Shown: positions 1-15,206, counted from the first letter of the stretch. The stretch is DNA of 64,000 nt from Haemonchus contortus (GCA_000469685.2 LS997564.1:5482591-5546590), one strand, 5' to 3'. The notes: generated from the sequence alone by a model not told the origin. Program-made: numbers and translations.

Positions 1-3000
1 AGAGTGATGATCACTGGTGCCGAAATGTTAGCATAGAGAGGAGAGTCAAAATGACCTCCAAAACATACGTCGAACTTACCCAAGCTCTCGATATTTTTGA
101 ACCTCCGCAAAAACTCGTCTGTTCAAGTCATCCCAGCGCTTGTGGATTTGGGTAGCGTAGAAACTCCGCTTACAAAGAAGTGTACACGTGGACAATATCG
201 CGAAGATGATTACAGTTACAGAAATAACATGACCAAAGTCCTTCCTATATGATGTTATGCTTGTCTATAAACAGGAATCATGGAGTAATGTTATTGTTAA
301 CCCTGCAGAATGCAAGTCATTACGTCATTTAGGCATTCAGCCATGCGACCTGTCTAGCCTTTTACCATTCATCTGCGGCTTGAACTTTTAAATTATGCTA
401 CGCGCGTAAAATCGATATTCACATCTATACTTAGTCAGTAGTGCTGAGTTTGGCAAGAAACATCTTTAAGAAAAACAAAAGTAAAGGGTTCTCAGAACTT
501 GTTGAAATCTCTCTCTGAAACATTGTCACGACAAAAACGCCCACAATTATCATAGTGCTATTGAACATTACAGATTCCAAAGAAAAAAATGGTAGAAATT
601 TGATCACCACTGGCAGTTTGGTGACTTGATAGCAAATATGACATACTTTTTTGACCTGGCGCCACATGGCACACATTTCGTGGAACACCTGCTGGTTCTT
701 CAAAAACTTACATAAAAGGGTAATTCACCGCGCTCCTTTCTTAAACGGGAAGTTTTGGGAGATTTCGAGATTGCGGCGGTTGAATAGCACCTATATAAAA
801 GCTCTGTCATACTGAAAGGTAACTAAGAGGATTGTCAAAGTTTCTTTTTGAAAAAAGAAAAATGTATGGCGACACATGCACCCGACGGTGCTCTTCGCTG
901 CGCAGCCAAGGCGCTAGTGAGAATCGAACGGGGCGGGGCTAGTGTCGGCAGTGGGGGGAAAGTGCACGATCCCGCGGATACCCGCCAGAACCCTAAGCCC
1001 CAAAGTGCGTAAGCACCTTAGAGAGACCACAATAGATGAATGAATGCGAAAACAGCAATGAAGGTGAAGTGCTGCTCGATTGGGGACGGCGAAAATGTGA
1101 GCAACAAAAAGCAAAAGCAAAAAACGACGTACAATGTTGGGAAACGTGAATTCTGTGAAAAACCATTCCGGGGAAATCGATAATCGATAATTGTCCGGGT
1201 GATGGCGAGTCGGAACAGGAAAAAGCATGGAAAAACGACGAAAAACTGCCGTTTCACTCGTTCGAACACGTTAAATCAGTTACGTGAACGTGTTAAACGC
1301 GTTTTCACGTAGTTTAACAAGTGAGACGTAGGTAGTCCAAAGACCCGACCCCATCATCAAGTGGGACGACAACCCAGGAATGACATACGAGCTAAAAGTG
1401 GCCCCCCCCCCCCATAAAGTGTACTACCTTGGTGGGCTACACGGCCTGGGCTAAACTGGCCAGATTAGTCAGAGCACGTACGTAGATACTGGGACCTCTG
1501 CTCCACCCAAACTTTCTCAACTTGAGCTTGGGCACGAGGGAACAGGAGGCAGCACACTGAAGAAAAAGTAAACGGAGTGCAATGAAGGAATAAGAAGACC
1601 ATCTAGGAGGATTCTTTGGCTTCTTGTGGGGATTCCTATGGTGATGGAGAGAAGAAAAAGGAAGAAAGAGATGTGGGTGGAACCGCGGAGGGAATTTCAT
1701 ATGAGCTCACAGGGGTAGTAGTATGCTGCCAGAGTTCCTTTGAAGGGCGTCTCAAAATTTTCCCCACACATAATCGATCTTTATACAGAAACCTACCAGA
1801 TCCTCCTAGTACACTGCTCCGTGAAAAAAGGATTTGGGTCAGAATGCGGAGGAATTGGTGTGAGAAAGTGAAATGATCATTTCCTCTAAGCCATGCTCCC
1901 TTGAAGTTACAACCGTAACTCTACTCGCTCCAAGAGCAGCTTTTTGGATTCACAACTGTTGTTAACCCATCAGGCCCACGAATATGAGCTCGACAATTCT
2001 TACAAAGCTTTCTTTTTTCACTTGAATTTTCCTAACTATGTGCCACTGCCCACTTCTCTCTCTGTCATGCGTTTTACTCATTAATTCACAATTTCCTCTG
2101 AATATTCAATTTCTTTTCAGCAGCTGATCTTACTATGCACTTGCCGCACGTGATCCATCACACACACATGTGGAGACGATGATGGCCTAAAGTCCATTCA
2201 TTCGTTCTAGGTAAGCTCCTCCTCTCACCCTTGATTATGAAGTGATTCAATAAGAATCTATAAGGACTAACTTTAAAGACTATTGAAGCCGTAGGGAAGT
2301 ACAAGACAGTAAGCTTTCAAGGCTCCAAATAATACCAGCAAGTTCTGCTATACCTAGAGTCAAAGAAAAGTAAGGCGAGGTCCTTTCCCTTCAAAGCCCG
2401 AACTTATCCTAATAATCTTGTTGTCGGAAAGTCCCCGTGCACTCCTTTTTCCCATTCTCGTTCAAAAAGCGGCACTCGAAAAGGACACATTTCGTTCTAC
2501 GAGTGTGGGAAAACCCCTTCCCCGATGAAGACTGAGACGCTCCCAATACTAGTACCATCTGAAAACTTCTACAAATTAACAATTTTTCATAGCATTCTAG
2601 TCATTTCCTTCGATAATCACTGTTTGACTCATAATTAAGCCATTCTCAAGTTCTCAGTAAACTAGAGGCACGCCCTTGACAAATATTTACAAACCAATAC
2701 GGTAAGATTATAAAAGTATGAAGAAGGTACCAATGTACCAATATTCTCTTATTAGAAAGCAAATGACCAAAATAAGCAAACAAAAAACTAAAGAGATAAA
2801 CAAATAAGCAAGTAAATATTTGTTTAGGACACATTCACCCAAGACCGGTCAGAAATTTGTAAACAAGCAGTCAGATAAACAAACAAGTGGATATTTGCTT
2901 TAATCTATCACCTTCACACAAAACTTGTTATGATCGACCGTCTACTGGAACCTTTCAGTATGCCGGAAGCTTTTTTGTAGAAGTACTGCTCTGGAAGTGC

Positions 3001-6000
3001 TCCCTCACAGAAAAATCTCCCGAACTGCTGGACCCGAGATGGACACTAAGCCCCTGGTTAATGAATGTCAAGAATCTTTGGCCTGTGAGTTTCGAGCCAA
3101 GGGCTACTACCCTGAAATTCCTCACTGGAAACTTCCCCCTAGATAGAATTTGGAACTCTGAACATAGAAAAAGGAGTATAGACCCTTCCAATCTCCCTTC
3201 AATGTAAACCAAAAGTAACAAGAAGAAAAACGTTCAGCTTAAACAAAAGCAGTGCACAACGGCGTATCCGCAGAAGAGTTTTTTTGTTCTTCCAGATGAG
3301 GGAATTGCCATGAAGCTAGTCACTTTTAGCCTAGCCAGGGATACCAAGGAAGAGGGCCACCGAACGGCGAGCTGGATTCCAAGCCCGCTTCAATACTTCA
3401 CGATGAAGTCAAGTGATGGAGGCATAATGATTTATTCTGACCTTTGGTGCCTGCCTTTAAAGAGAATTCGGATGTAAGTAGCTGAAAACTCCTTCAGTGG
3501 TTCATAATTCCACTTGTTGCCTTTGAGGCTTACCCTTACTAGTGGGCTGCTGGTCTAAGAATAGAATAGATTGGAGTAGCATGTTTTTGTGACGATTCTT
3601 CATTCCTCGTTCTGAAAAGGTTTTTGTCGCTGAATTTCATTAGAGAACCTTCGGATGATGTATTTCTTCATTGATGATGACATGACGACGCCGTCAATCA
3701 AAGCAGAAAGAATGACGACGTTTCCTTCAATCCACCACGATACATCTCTACACTTTTTTTTGCCGTCTACTCTTTTTCCCCTGGAAAAAGATTCAACTTT
3801 ACTACTTCCGATGTCTGATCGGATCGAAATCGATGCCAGAGTAACACATGAGAGACCTGGTTTTGAGGATATAGAACAGGGAGTTTGGACCAGGTGCAGG
3901 TCGCCTGTAGATGATAGTTCCGACCTTGGGAAACCTGCGGAATTCAATCACACAATTAGTGAAGTCGACTCGACCGCTTAGATGTGACCTAATTTGACCG
4001 CAGTGAATTTCGCTTCACAATTGCTCCCATGGTTAGGGACAGGCCAAGCGTGCCTGGTGCAAACCGTGCCACGGGAAGGAGTTTTGTTTGCTCAGTTGGG
4101 AAGTGTAGGAAGTATGTATCGCTACGAAAAGGGTAAAGGATAAGTAGTAGGAAGCAGTAATCATAAAAAATTAGCAAAAGCTAAAGTTTCACCGCATCTG
4201 TTGAAGATATATCTATAGAGAGAGCAATATTTTAAAGAAAATTCTGAATTTCATAGAGTTTATGGATCGGATCATTCCCTACGACGTTACGCTTGACCTT
4301 AATTGGACGTTTTTGCTTTCTCGAAGACAGAATTAAGGAGAGATTATGCCCCAATAAAGTAGTCTGTTGCTATGGACTACTAAAAATGCCGTCTTACAGC
4401 CATTCGCTTTTAATCCCATACCAGGAGTAAAGAAACTGCTACTTCAGAAGAAAAGCCAGCTGGAAAAATTTTTTTAAGTTCGTTTATGTGCCATTGGACT
4501 CAGTTCCATTGTGAATGATGTATTGTTGTACTTCCGCTACCGGAAATGAATAATAGTAGCGATAGCAACAAGTTTAATAATAACTTTCGATTCTCTCACA
4601 AACTGACTACTTCTTGAAAGAAAATCGATCGTTATTACTCGATTCCACCGTCAACTTTGCGATTTACCCGTTCGGAGCCATCTCTGAATGGGAACCGTTC
4701 CTGTGATGATACCCCGATTCTAGGAACCATAACAGGGTGGATAGGCGGACATATTTCTTCCCACTTTAGTATAATTTTCAACAGATTGGAACCTTACCAC
4801 ACCGATAATTTAACAAGTACCATAGTAATTCGAGATGCCAAAATGTTTTTGGCACTTACCGAAGAAAGCAGAAATCGCATGCAATTTTCCTTGCTCACAA
4901 TGCGTCCAACTCATAAAACTTGACTATTGCAACACGAATAGATTGAAATATTGGCTAGGCATTAGGGTACTTTTTAAATTCCGCCCACTTCCAACAAACA
5001 GCTGTAATAACCGGTCAATCAGTGGAACAGGGTTGGTGGCGAGGCCACGTGGTATTGTTATTATTGCGCTATAACTTGTCCTAGAACTTTGAACTTCTAG
5101 AAATCTGTACCTGAACTCTTTCGTGGTCACGCGGTCGTGTTTCTATACACTTCCTCCAAATCACAATGCAAAGGCCCTGACTTAGTAGTAAAGAGATCGA
5201 AGTTCCGCCAAACAAAGGTCGGTAAACAGATGAGGTCACTGCGGCTGAGGAAGCACTACATGCACACTACATAGTACCAGGAAGTGCCACCAACGAAGCG
5301 CTAGAGTTGGTAGGCTTATCCAATACACCGTCTTTTCATCAGGAAGTATCTCATAACTCTGCGTACCTGGGAACGGCCCATCACCAATAGCCGTTTCAGA
5401 CTAAACCAGATGTCGAACCAGTAAATCCTAGCTAAGGTTTATGACCATACTTCGCTGGAGGGATCCTACAAAGTATGGGAACAAACCGGAATAAGGACTT
5501 ACTGGTTGGATAACGATTAGGTTGCGCAGAAGATTCCCTATGTTGGAGATGGTAACTACTCCACGCCGTCGTAAAACAACAACATTTTCGGCTTGTGTTT
5601 CCAGATCCAGGACTTAGACGGAATGAGAAGCCGCACCATCAAGGTTTAGTGTTCCGCCAAATCCACGACAGCAATCTTTACGGAGGAAGGGCCGTAGTTA
5701 CGCAAAGGAGGCCGAAGAGCCGTCGTTACGCTTGGACGTGCTTTCCATAAACATTACACGAGTGAAAATAATATAGGCAGGCATCTGAGGAGCCGGTAAA
5801 AAAACTGTTGCCAATCTTTTATTCGTAGAAAAAAAAATAAATAGCACATGGAATGGGGACAACTAATGGTAAGTTCGACCAGTTCTGGGCAAGCCTGTTG
5901 CAATAATACAACAGTAAAAAGTAATGGAAGGCGTGGGACAACCTGTCCAAAATGGCCTGCCTCGTTAGGGTAACTCGACCGAAGTGAACCGACCGGAGCC

Positions 6001-7649
6001 CGGTTGTGGTAACTGACACCATGCGCCACGTTCACATTACGCCTTCACAACACAATAACAAACTTAGTGAAATCTCATTGAGGGCAATGCTAATCTATTT
6101 AAATGCTGCCTTTACTATGTAAATACTAGTTGTGTTACAACATAACACAATAACAATGTCGACAAATCAATTCTAAACATAAATGGCTGTTTACTGGTTT
6201 ACATAGATTAAAAGGTTACCATAGATTAACGGTAGATAACACCTATTGTGGGAGGCTATATTTGGGAGCGAACCAATAGATCGCAGAATAAATAAATTGG
6301 TAAAAGGTCTATGGGAACTGGTAATGTACGTGTGCAAAACCGTGTTGCAATTATCTCAAGCTTGTTGTGGCCATTATACTCGGTCGAGGTAACCTGCACC
6401 TTTCCGGTTTGGCGACATTTCGTGCACAATGCGTCAAAAATATGCAGCGCTTGTAGGAATTGGGTAGGGAGGGAAGAAATAATTTACTGCTTTTACTTCT
6501 CCAGAATGCTTATAATAGAAAGGCAGTAGGTAAGCCTTATATCCACACTTGCAGAGCAGTACTACCCATCAAATCCATATGAATGGCTTTCAGATTTAGT
6601 AGCCTCTTGTGTGGCTGCTCGAAACCAGTAGAGTATGTCACGGCGATGTCTACGGTACGTCCAATTAAGAATTCTCTTTGGTGGAGTTATGATGAACAGT
6701 AAAGTGAACGTTGAAGCATTGGTAAAACGGGAAGTAAAGTGGGCGGGGCATTCACACATCTGATTTGAGGGAGAAGATAATCACCACTGCAATGCCTATC
6801 GCATGAAACCGTGCAGCATTCGGAAGAAGTCCCTAACATTGGGGATTTCTCCTCACTGTCATCGGGCGATTGTTGCTATATGTCAAGGACGGAGAAAAGG
6901 GAAACAGCTTAATAATGGCAATGCTGAGCCATAAATGAAGCCACGACGGAACATACCAATATAGGAGTATGATGACGAATATGTCAGAAATGATGTGACT
7001 AATAAGTTAGAAATGTTGAAGATCAAGGAATCATTCAAATGTATTCGAAAACACTCGGTTGACCTTCAAAAGTCCTTCATCCAGAGGTGTTCGCGACCTT
7101 ACCCATCAATTCTAGGGGTTTCAATGTCGTCCACGGTTCTGTCGTGTGCAACCTTGCAGACACTTGAATGAAAAAGTCCGCACAATAATATCGGTTGATA
7201 GGCAAAACCATTAGGCTCTGGTCTCATATCCAATTTCACTGTCAGGCTTTGCTAACCCCATTACTTCCACTTCACACGAGCTTTACCGGAAAACCTACCA
7301 CCTATCAATGAATTGCGAGACGCTTTCACAGACTTTCTAAATGGGCTCTCAATTCTACCAGCTCCCTGGTATATTCAAAGAAATTTCGTCACAGCGAGGT
7401 ATGCATTACTCTTTGCATTCGATAAATGATGTCAGCTGTTTTCTTAATATCAATTATACCAGTTTTTCCCTCACCGACAGAACCACGCTCTCTCCGCTCT
7501 AGTCTGAAGCATGCTTTGACGTCTACATGAAGTAGCGAATGGCGACAAAACACTGTAAACATAAAAAAAAGTTTCCAGTAAAGTATAGGAGGATACCAAG
7601 AAATAAAAAAACGAACGATAAAAAGTTGAGGTTGCTCAGAAGCAACTAG
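1..7649. other. Gene-poor stretch, nothing convincing
   Basis: I see no exon with both splice sites and protein-like reading. Landmarks are the C run at 1402-1413 and an A-rich stretch with repeated AAACAAATAAGCAAGT-like words at 2750-2895. The short open frames (up to 115 codons) overlap each other on both strands and look random. Confidence 0.5.
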
Positions 7650-7890
7650 CGCTTAATCATACGCATGGCCCAAGGATCAAATCTCAGCTTGATACCCACG
7701 CAGACCAACCAAGCTTTCCATCCCTCCAGGGGCAGTAATAGGTTCCAGTCTCTTTGAGAGGATATCAGCATCGACTTGCATATCTGCTGACCAGTGCAAG
7801 TAACTGCACGTATATGTAGGTTACATACGCATTCAAACGTCACAACGACTTCGAATGGAAGTCAAATGCGTGGGCACATCCCCAGAAGGG
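7650..7890 (+). mobile_element. SINE-like dispersed repeat, diverged head
   Basis: The body CCAAGCTTTCCATCCCTCCA (7708-7727), then GAGAGGATATCAGCATCGAC, and the tail CGCATTCAAACGTCACAACG with GAAGTCAAATGCGTGGGC, follow the same block order as the copy at 47.1 kb. The tRNA-like head is no longer clear. A 16-base match to its tail (GAAGTCAAATGCGTGG) also occurs at about 26705. Confidence 0.55.
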
Positions 7891-8663
7891 GACAAAAGAC
7901 CTAATCCCTCTATCGATACAAGAATAACAGCATTTCGTGATAGAAGCCGAATGTTATTTTCAGAAGTAAAAAAAGAAAGTATGCATGTACTACGTTTGAA
8001 TAGAGATACTTTGAAAGGAAATTGATGGAGCTTTTCAAGGAAACAGGCAAAACAATTAAGTGCTAAATGCTGACGAAAAGGCCACGAGTCTAACGATAAT
8101 AAAGAACGTTGAAGATAAAAACCGTTCGTTCCCACGAGATGGAATTTTCACATTCGAATTTTAATATCCGTTTTCCCATGGCGTGTTGAATCAAGATAGC
8201 GCCCGCGTTCGGATACCCTCAGCCGCTTACCAGCACAGCGATCATTTTCCGCTGTAAAAATGGAGATTCCACGAAATCCAACTATCAAATGTCAATCAAA
8301 CGAACATTAGGAGCTTAGCGGTGGACGACTTCATTGGAATTTGAAGTCGCATGAAAGTGGGGTGGACAGGCTACCAACGGACTGTCCAGTCCAGAGAATG
8401 GCGTACGGAATTAGGAGGAGAACTTTTATGGATGCACATACATTAAGTTGAAAGGTAAGTCAGCAAACACATGAATTCGATTACCGTTTTAATCTATTAA
8501 ACATATAGGTTACTGAAACCCAAAGCTGGCTGCGTTTGTTGGATGTTACATCAAACAAAGCTCAAAAACTGGACCCACCCTCTCGCCATCATTCATCACC
8601 ATAAACCGAAAATGCTTTTGCTTCAGAAAAAAAGTCATCTTCAACGGAGCGATCACAAGGAAG

Positions 8664-8692
8664 GCGGCTTTTCTCAGGAAAGAAAAGCCGTC
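8664..8692. repeat. Short perfect hairpin
   Basis: GGCGGCTTTTCT and AGAAAAGCCGTCC flank a six-base loop, giving a stable stem on either strand. No gene ends here, so it is not read as a terminator. Confidence 0.5.
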
Positions 8693-11600
8693 CTCGTGAC
8701 CATCCTTAAAAGCAGCTTATTCGTCTGCTCGGCAAAAGCTCTGAGAAGCTAAAGACGATTTCAGTGAAATTTGATAAGTCGTGGACAGACTGAGGATTAG
8801 AAACTGTTAAGGATTGGGGGATGCATTTGGTTCGAAGACAGTTATTCATGCTGTACATCGTTATTTACAAGAACGGATGGGATTTGGTAGCATTTGGGTA
8901 AACATTCAGACTGCGAGATGAATGGAATTGAACCAAGGTTGGTACATATTGAGGACTACGCCTCTCACCATCACGCCCCAACTATTCACCAACCGTCAAC
9001 AGCCCAACACTTCCTTGGAGTTCGATTTGCTAACAGAATGAAGGTGAAAAACGCCCAAGTGAATTTTGGATTTGGTGAGGGAATCCAACAATCCGTGACC
9101 AGTGGTGCGTAGGGGAACCGTTTATTGCCATTGATTTCAAAGAAATCGATTCATTGTAGGAAAAAAACAGTTCCTGAACTCTACCTACTGGCAAAAGTGC
9201 GAATTCGCGCTCATCACAGCCAAGCACGACAGGTCAACGAACCCCCCAACCAGCACCACCATCACCTGCAGTCAATTGTCAGCGAAATTGCGCATGCTGT
9301 CGTCTTTTGGCCTCTTTCCGTTGTTAATTGCTAAGTTCGCAAAAGTACAGGTGAACCTTTTGTGAGGGAGATTACAATAGGGACAGGAACTAGGCGAACT
9401 GCCCTAACTTTATACTCGGTCGAAACTTTTTTGCAATTTTCTGTACGTTTTCCAACTTCAACACATGTCCCTTCGCCTCCCCTACTTACCAGAAATTTCC
9501 AAAAGCAATTTCAGAATTGAATCTTCTCTAGCATATAATCCACACGTCATAGGCATCTGCTTGCTTTCAATTTTCCTGTCAGAAACCCTTTGCGTCAATA
9601 GCCGTTCGCAAAAAAGACCCCTTCATTCAGAATTTGCTGTCATGCGCTGATCGCTCTGAACTACTGTAACGTTGGGGGCTGCAAGTGATAGTGAACGACT
9701 ACCGGTTAGCTCCCCGTGCTGGATCAAATGGAGCCGGTTTACGAATCAGTTTAATGGGCCCATTAGTCTAGTAAGAAGCAATGTTGTTAGAATTGCATGA
9801 GTTTTTAACAGCAATTATAGGTTAATGGCGTAAACTAGCCCCAGTGAACGCTCCACATCACACATGTTTAATGGAGAAGTTCTCTGAGAAAAGCCTGCCA
9901 TTATCCGAGCGATCTCATGAGCTGATCCTAGTGAAAATAGATCTATGTGAGTCCTCAGAAGAGTCCAGTCCATTACTACCACTACTACTAGAACGTGAGC
10001 CTTAAAAAGAGAGCTGCGGCCCAGGATTTCATGAAAATGTCGAAACAAACTATCGAACACAAAACTTGCGACTTTAGAAACGGATAAGAGGAGAGACAAT
10101 CAGTTTGTGAGTGTTGGATCTGAGCAACTACCCTCGCCGAGATTTGATGAGGGGACCGAGAAAATTCGAATGTGAAGAAAAAGAGAACTGCACGTCGACC
10201 ACCGTGACCAATAAGCGAAAAAGGCTACGGGGAAGGGTCTCCCTGGGTGGAAAAAGCTGTCGGGAATGACTACCCTCACAATCATGAAGCATTTCTTCCA
10301 TATCGAGCCCGTTACAAGAGATGAAACTCGCGCTAAGGTGAGGTCAGGGCAGTTCCTAGCGCCGACGGGTAAGGACGGCTGGACGAACCGACGGACAACC
10401 AGCCCGACAACGGCTGATACGCGTGTAATGGTGTGGACTGCACAGAGCGAACGACGGCGGCGGTGGCGGCGGCGGCGCTCGATCAGCTGACTGCTGTGCT
10501 GGCCGCCTCGTCGTCGTTTCGGTCCTCCGTCATCTTCAGCACTCTCTCGTCATCACAAATACGCTCTGCTTCTCTCCCACTCCATTCCGAGACTCCACAT
10601 AGTCCCTAGAGGTGGTTACTCCTACAGCTGAAAGTTGCTCTTTGCTTTTCCGATAGCCTGATTCCCTTGAATTCCTCCCGTCAACGAAGGACAATATCAA
10701 ATTGTCAGCAACAAAAATTAATGGCAAATAGGGTGATGAAGTACGCAAAACAGTAAAGAGGCCAGTTTCGAAGACCAAAGTAGAACTGAACTAACCGATA
10801 ACCGGTCGATTCACTGGCAAATTGGCAGAAAATGACGATATTGATAAATATGTTCATTAAAAAAACTGTACATCAAGACCAGCCTTTTAGACCTTTTAGA
10901 GACCTTGCCAAATGGTAGGAAGTTTTGGGAAGCCGACGAAATGAAGAGATGGCACGAAAATAGTGAAAAACAACATAAATCACAATATCCAGCGATCAAT
11001 ACCAGCACTATGTACAAGTAGGCAAACAATGCGGTAAATCAGTGTCCCAAAAGTCCACATTCGATTGGAGAGTAAATTTTGTTTTTAGACATACATTTTC
11101 GGCACATCAGAAAAACAACAGATCTCCTCAGTTAACGCTTTCCTTCGAATGCGCCACACACTTTTTCAGCGCTCATATTGCGATTGTGATTGAATGGTTG
11201 TCGAATAAAAACTTGTTCGAGGCAACTGTTGTTCAAACGGGGTGTTCTCATCTTTCGACTGATCACCGATTGTTTGACCCAGCTAATTAGAAATCTTTCT
11301 TCTGCTTCTATTGGAATTGTGATTGATTTCCTTTTCACGGTTTTTCTGATAATCAAAGTGGCAGAGCTCATGGGACAGCGGCGACGACAGCGATATTCTT
11401 TACTACTCTATTCGCGCGGTAACACACATTAGACGATGGACCTGTTCGAGTTCAAAAGACAGACAAAGTTTTTAGGGGGCTCGTCTGGCCTTGTCCAATC
11501 GGAAAGTGCGACCTACATGGTGGCTTGGACAAACCGTAACGGGAAAAGTGCATACAGAGACGTGAGATTTAGGAGGTCTCCGAAGTGTGTAAGAAGTCAT

Positions 11601-12209
11601 TACTGTTTTGAACCTTCGGCAAACAGTAAACATCCAAAAGAAATGGAGAACATTCAGTTCCAATAATCTGTAGAAAATACATTTCGTAGATGGATGGCAT
11701 AGAAATTTTCACAAAAAAAGAGAAGACAACAGAATTACCGTTTAGATGCTATGAGAGGGAAATTTTCGGAAAAATTCGTAAGACGGTAGAGAAGGAAATA
11801 GGTAAGTCTCTGCTCCGCAAGTGTCCCCAGACGAAAGTCTGACAGGCACAGCTTCTCCCTGTGCTTGTCAATAAGATAAGGAAGGCTAAAAACTGCATTG
11901 ACCTTATTGCACGTTTACAATGGGATTTTCTGAATAGTGGTGATAAGAGACAGGAAGGCGACCGTCTAGCTGCTAACAAACGCACCATGGGAATAGCACC
12001 CATTTTGGTAGGGACCTATACGCTTAGTATTCAAGGTCGAGCGTGACTCAGTCGGCACGACCCTATCGGAGTGTGCTTCCAAACATGCCCAATACCTATT
12101 CAACCTTCAAGGAAGCATGTTTGAGAGCAAGAGATGTATGCTTAACAGTTACAATAAATTTATGGTAGACGATTCAAATCGCTGAAACTGGACCCTAATT
12201 CAAAGACTT

Positions 12210-12227
12210 GCGACGCGGCCGCGTCGC
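12210..12227. repeat. Perfect 18-bp GC palindrome
   Basis: GCGACGCGGCCGCGTCGC is its own reverse complement and stands out from AT-rich surroundings. It could be the core of a dispersed repeat or a chance palindrome. An inverted pair CAAACATGC/GCATGTTTG lies about 100 bases before it (12080-12123). Confidence 0.6.
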
Positions 12228-13564
12228 GCAGCAAGGGGTGGAGCTCCCACACACCTCACTACCCATCGAGTGGACTGAATCAGGGTCATTCGTTTATTAT
12301 CCTCAAAATGTGATCGTACCGAGACAAAAAGATTTTTCAATCGCAACATCTTCCTGAGAAGAATGGAGAATCAGAGAATGGTTGCTTAGTAGACAAAATA
12401 ATGAATAAACAGTTCCAAAAATGTTCTTACTTCCCAGATCAACAAGTAAAGCGGCCATCGCCGATGAAACTTTTTGTTTACCTTTTATTAAAAGAAAACA
12501 GGACAAACATTAGATGGGACAATGTGGGGCCTTCAAAGCGTCTACGGTCCCATGAACCTCAATGAAGGCGCAAACGTTCGCTGTTATAAAAATTTAACAG
12601 CTGTTATTGTTGTAATGAGAAAATCGATAGAGAGCGCTGAAATTTTGGACTTTGCAGGAGAGAGAAGAGGCGGGCGTCCGGACGCCGCTCGCGACAGATC
12701 CATGCGGAAAAAACGGTCTCGATGAGGTCAGTTGGCATGATGGCGTGCCGAATTCTCGGCTATCTCATATGAAGTTGACGATGGGCAGTAGAAATTCGAT
12801 CGTAACGATGCGATGAGACGATGATGATGGACGTCCGCATGTGTACTCTCACATTGGGGATGGCCAGCGGCCGACTGGATGATCACGCGGTGGCAAATGA
12901 AAGCCAGGTAGCAGGGTGGTACCGGCAGGTGGTTTCCTGTTCGCATGATCTCATTGCACGCATAACTTTGACGATGTTTACTGCAGTATTTCGTGAGTAG
13001 AAACATTTCCCTACGCTGTATAGCCCCTTTGGAATTAATAACAAGAGTACTGCCATCAAGCTCCATGATTAAATTCATTGTTTCCCCGATCCGACATTAT
13101 CTGGTTCTTTATTGCCACTGGGCTTCTCCTTCCTGCTGCGGAAAGTTCTTCAAATAGGGGGTGAAAAAAGGGCAGGGGATGGAAGGGGTGGCTGGACAGA
13201 GAGGAAGTGGAGGACGAATTCTGTATAGCACTTAAGCAGTAGTAGGTGATACTGAAGTTGCGCTTAGCATGGTGCATAGGTGAACCGTTAAGCACTATAC
13301 CTGAGACTGGATTCTTCATATTTCGGACGCTGACTTCGGTAGCTATGAACTGATGGTAGTCGAGTTACGAAAATGTACAATACAGAATATCCCCTAGAAA
13401 ACCGCCATACATATTAGGTATGTAGATATGCGCAGCATTCAAATGCATCCATGTTTGATGCTGCACGCTGAGGGCACGGCGCATCCCAAAGTGTCGATGC
13501 CCGCCAGGTATTTGGTCGCCTATTTGAACCACTAGTGAAGCAAAACTCAAATATATTTTGAGAG

Positions 13565-13850
13565 GCACTTGGTAACTGATATTGAGTGATATCAAGCGAT
13601 AACAAGTCGGGAGACGAAGGAGCAACTTTGAACGACTCAAATCGTAGTGATGGTCAAGTTTAAATGATATTCACTGATACTGAATTATACGAAGCGCTAA
13701 GAAGTTCTAATTGTGAGACGAAAAGTCGAAAGTGACCGATAGGAAATAATGGTGGAACTCGAACTATAATGAGTGATAATTAATGGTATGAAGTGATAAT
13801 ACGTATTGACAAGAAAGGCTTGACAGTGAGCGATAATGACATATTAGTAG
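13565..13850 (+). repeat. Degenerate GTGATAAT-type simple repeat tract
   Basis: The stretch holds many spaced variants of AGTGATAA (for example GAGTGATATC, AGCGATAAC, GAGTGATAAT, AAGTGATAAT, GAGCGATAATG). It looks like a decayed minisatellite. There is no gene in it. Confidence 0.45.
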
Positions 13851-15206
13851 AATAATTCCAAGCGACATTCACTAGTGTGCCGAAACACTAAAGAACAGAA
13901 ATAGTAATTTACTCAGAGGGGCACTCTACAATGTAGGGAAATGATGAGAAGTAATGAGCGATTCAGGCTGCTTGCGAATAAAAGAGTAACTTTGTGAACT
14001 TGATTTTTTTTCAAGTTTATCCGAATTCGAAAACAAAGAAGTATTTTAACGGTGTTAATTTTTTTTAACCATCCAGAGACTAATACACTACTTTCTTTAC
14101 TAATTTAGAAGCAAATATAAATTCAAAAAGGTAATTAATAATGATGGGTGATAATTAATTCAAAATAATTTCAAATCAGTTTTAACGGCAATCCCGATAT
14201 TTCCTCAACCCAAGTCCGAGATTTCGGCTCAATAAATGGTAAGTTGGAGGGGTGGGGAGGGGTGGGAGGGGGATGGGGAGACCGCTTTTTGTCTCCGACA
14301 CCAAGTGCTAGAGCACAGCGAAAGAAGGGTGGTCGTAAGGGGCTTAAGGGTCTTTTTGCCGAAAAATGCAGTTTCTTCCAGCTAAGCCTCAGTAGTGAGG
14401 GAGCATCAAGGTGGGGGTGGGGTACCTGATCTCAGCTTTTTCCAAGAGGGAATCATCTCACTCACCATGGGAAAAAGCGGAACCGAACTACTATGACTTC
14501 GTTTTCTTCTTATCGCATTCTATATCACGGCAGTTCCATCCTGTACTAATACTCATGTAATAGCAAATAGTTCCGTGCCACCTGGGCTCCATACAACAAC
14601 CCACTTAGTCACCTTGTAGGAACTTCAATAGTATTACTCATCCAGGCTCCTAATACTTGTTATGTACCTGGAAGAATTAAGAGAGCTTCAAAAAAACATG
14701 CATCTGAGTGAACTGGTTCGCGCAAACTTGTCCCCGAACGACCGAGGATTGCAGGGGATTTGAATCGGGTTCCTAGTAGGCAGATCACCCGTATGGTAAG
14801 GGGTTTTCTTTGATGACGTCCATTCTGCGGGCATAATTTGATCAATGATGTGATATGTTGCTTCTGCAAACCCCCCTTGTAAACGAGGCCCAGATTCAAT
14901 TCCAAATGGCAGAATGGGAAATGTATGCAAAGCGGGACCAAAACGGCTTGCTCATGCTCTACTCGCAATCAGATGGTTCAGTAGGTCCTCCGCACTCAAC
15001 GGTGATTGCCATACTGCTTAAAGGGGGATGAGGGGCTAGCTTCGTAATTAGTAAGCTGTTCAAGGAACTAGAAACTATCGAGAACAAAAAACTAATCATG
15101 AGATTCTAGCCAGTTTAACTCGTATGCCCTCTGACGGTTAAAAAACAACGTCCAATTACACGTCCTATGTAAGTGATGGCAATATCGAAGATGGGCATGT
15201 TACTAC

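Larger units (their letters stand above)
7900..13560. other. Gene-poor stretch
   Basis: It holds only the hairpin at 8.67 kb, a GGC-rich run at about 10453-10478 and the palindrome at 12.2 kb. No splice-supported coding block was found on either strand. Confidence 0.45.

Noticed and set aside
914..1269. Two overlapping Phe-rich minus-strand frames
   Set aside because: Composition reflects A/G-rich plus-strand sequence; no motif or splice support.
10266..10490. 74-codon plus-strand frame ending in an Arg run
   Set aside because: The Arg run comes from a (CGG)n-like simple repeat; the rest has no recognisable pattern.
14750..14790. GATTCAAATCC on the minus strand as part of a tRNA
   Set aside because: No A box at the right distance and no paired acceptor stem.
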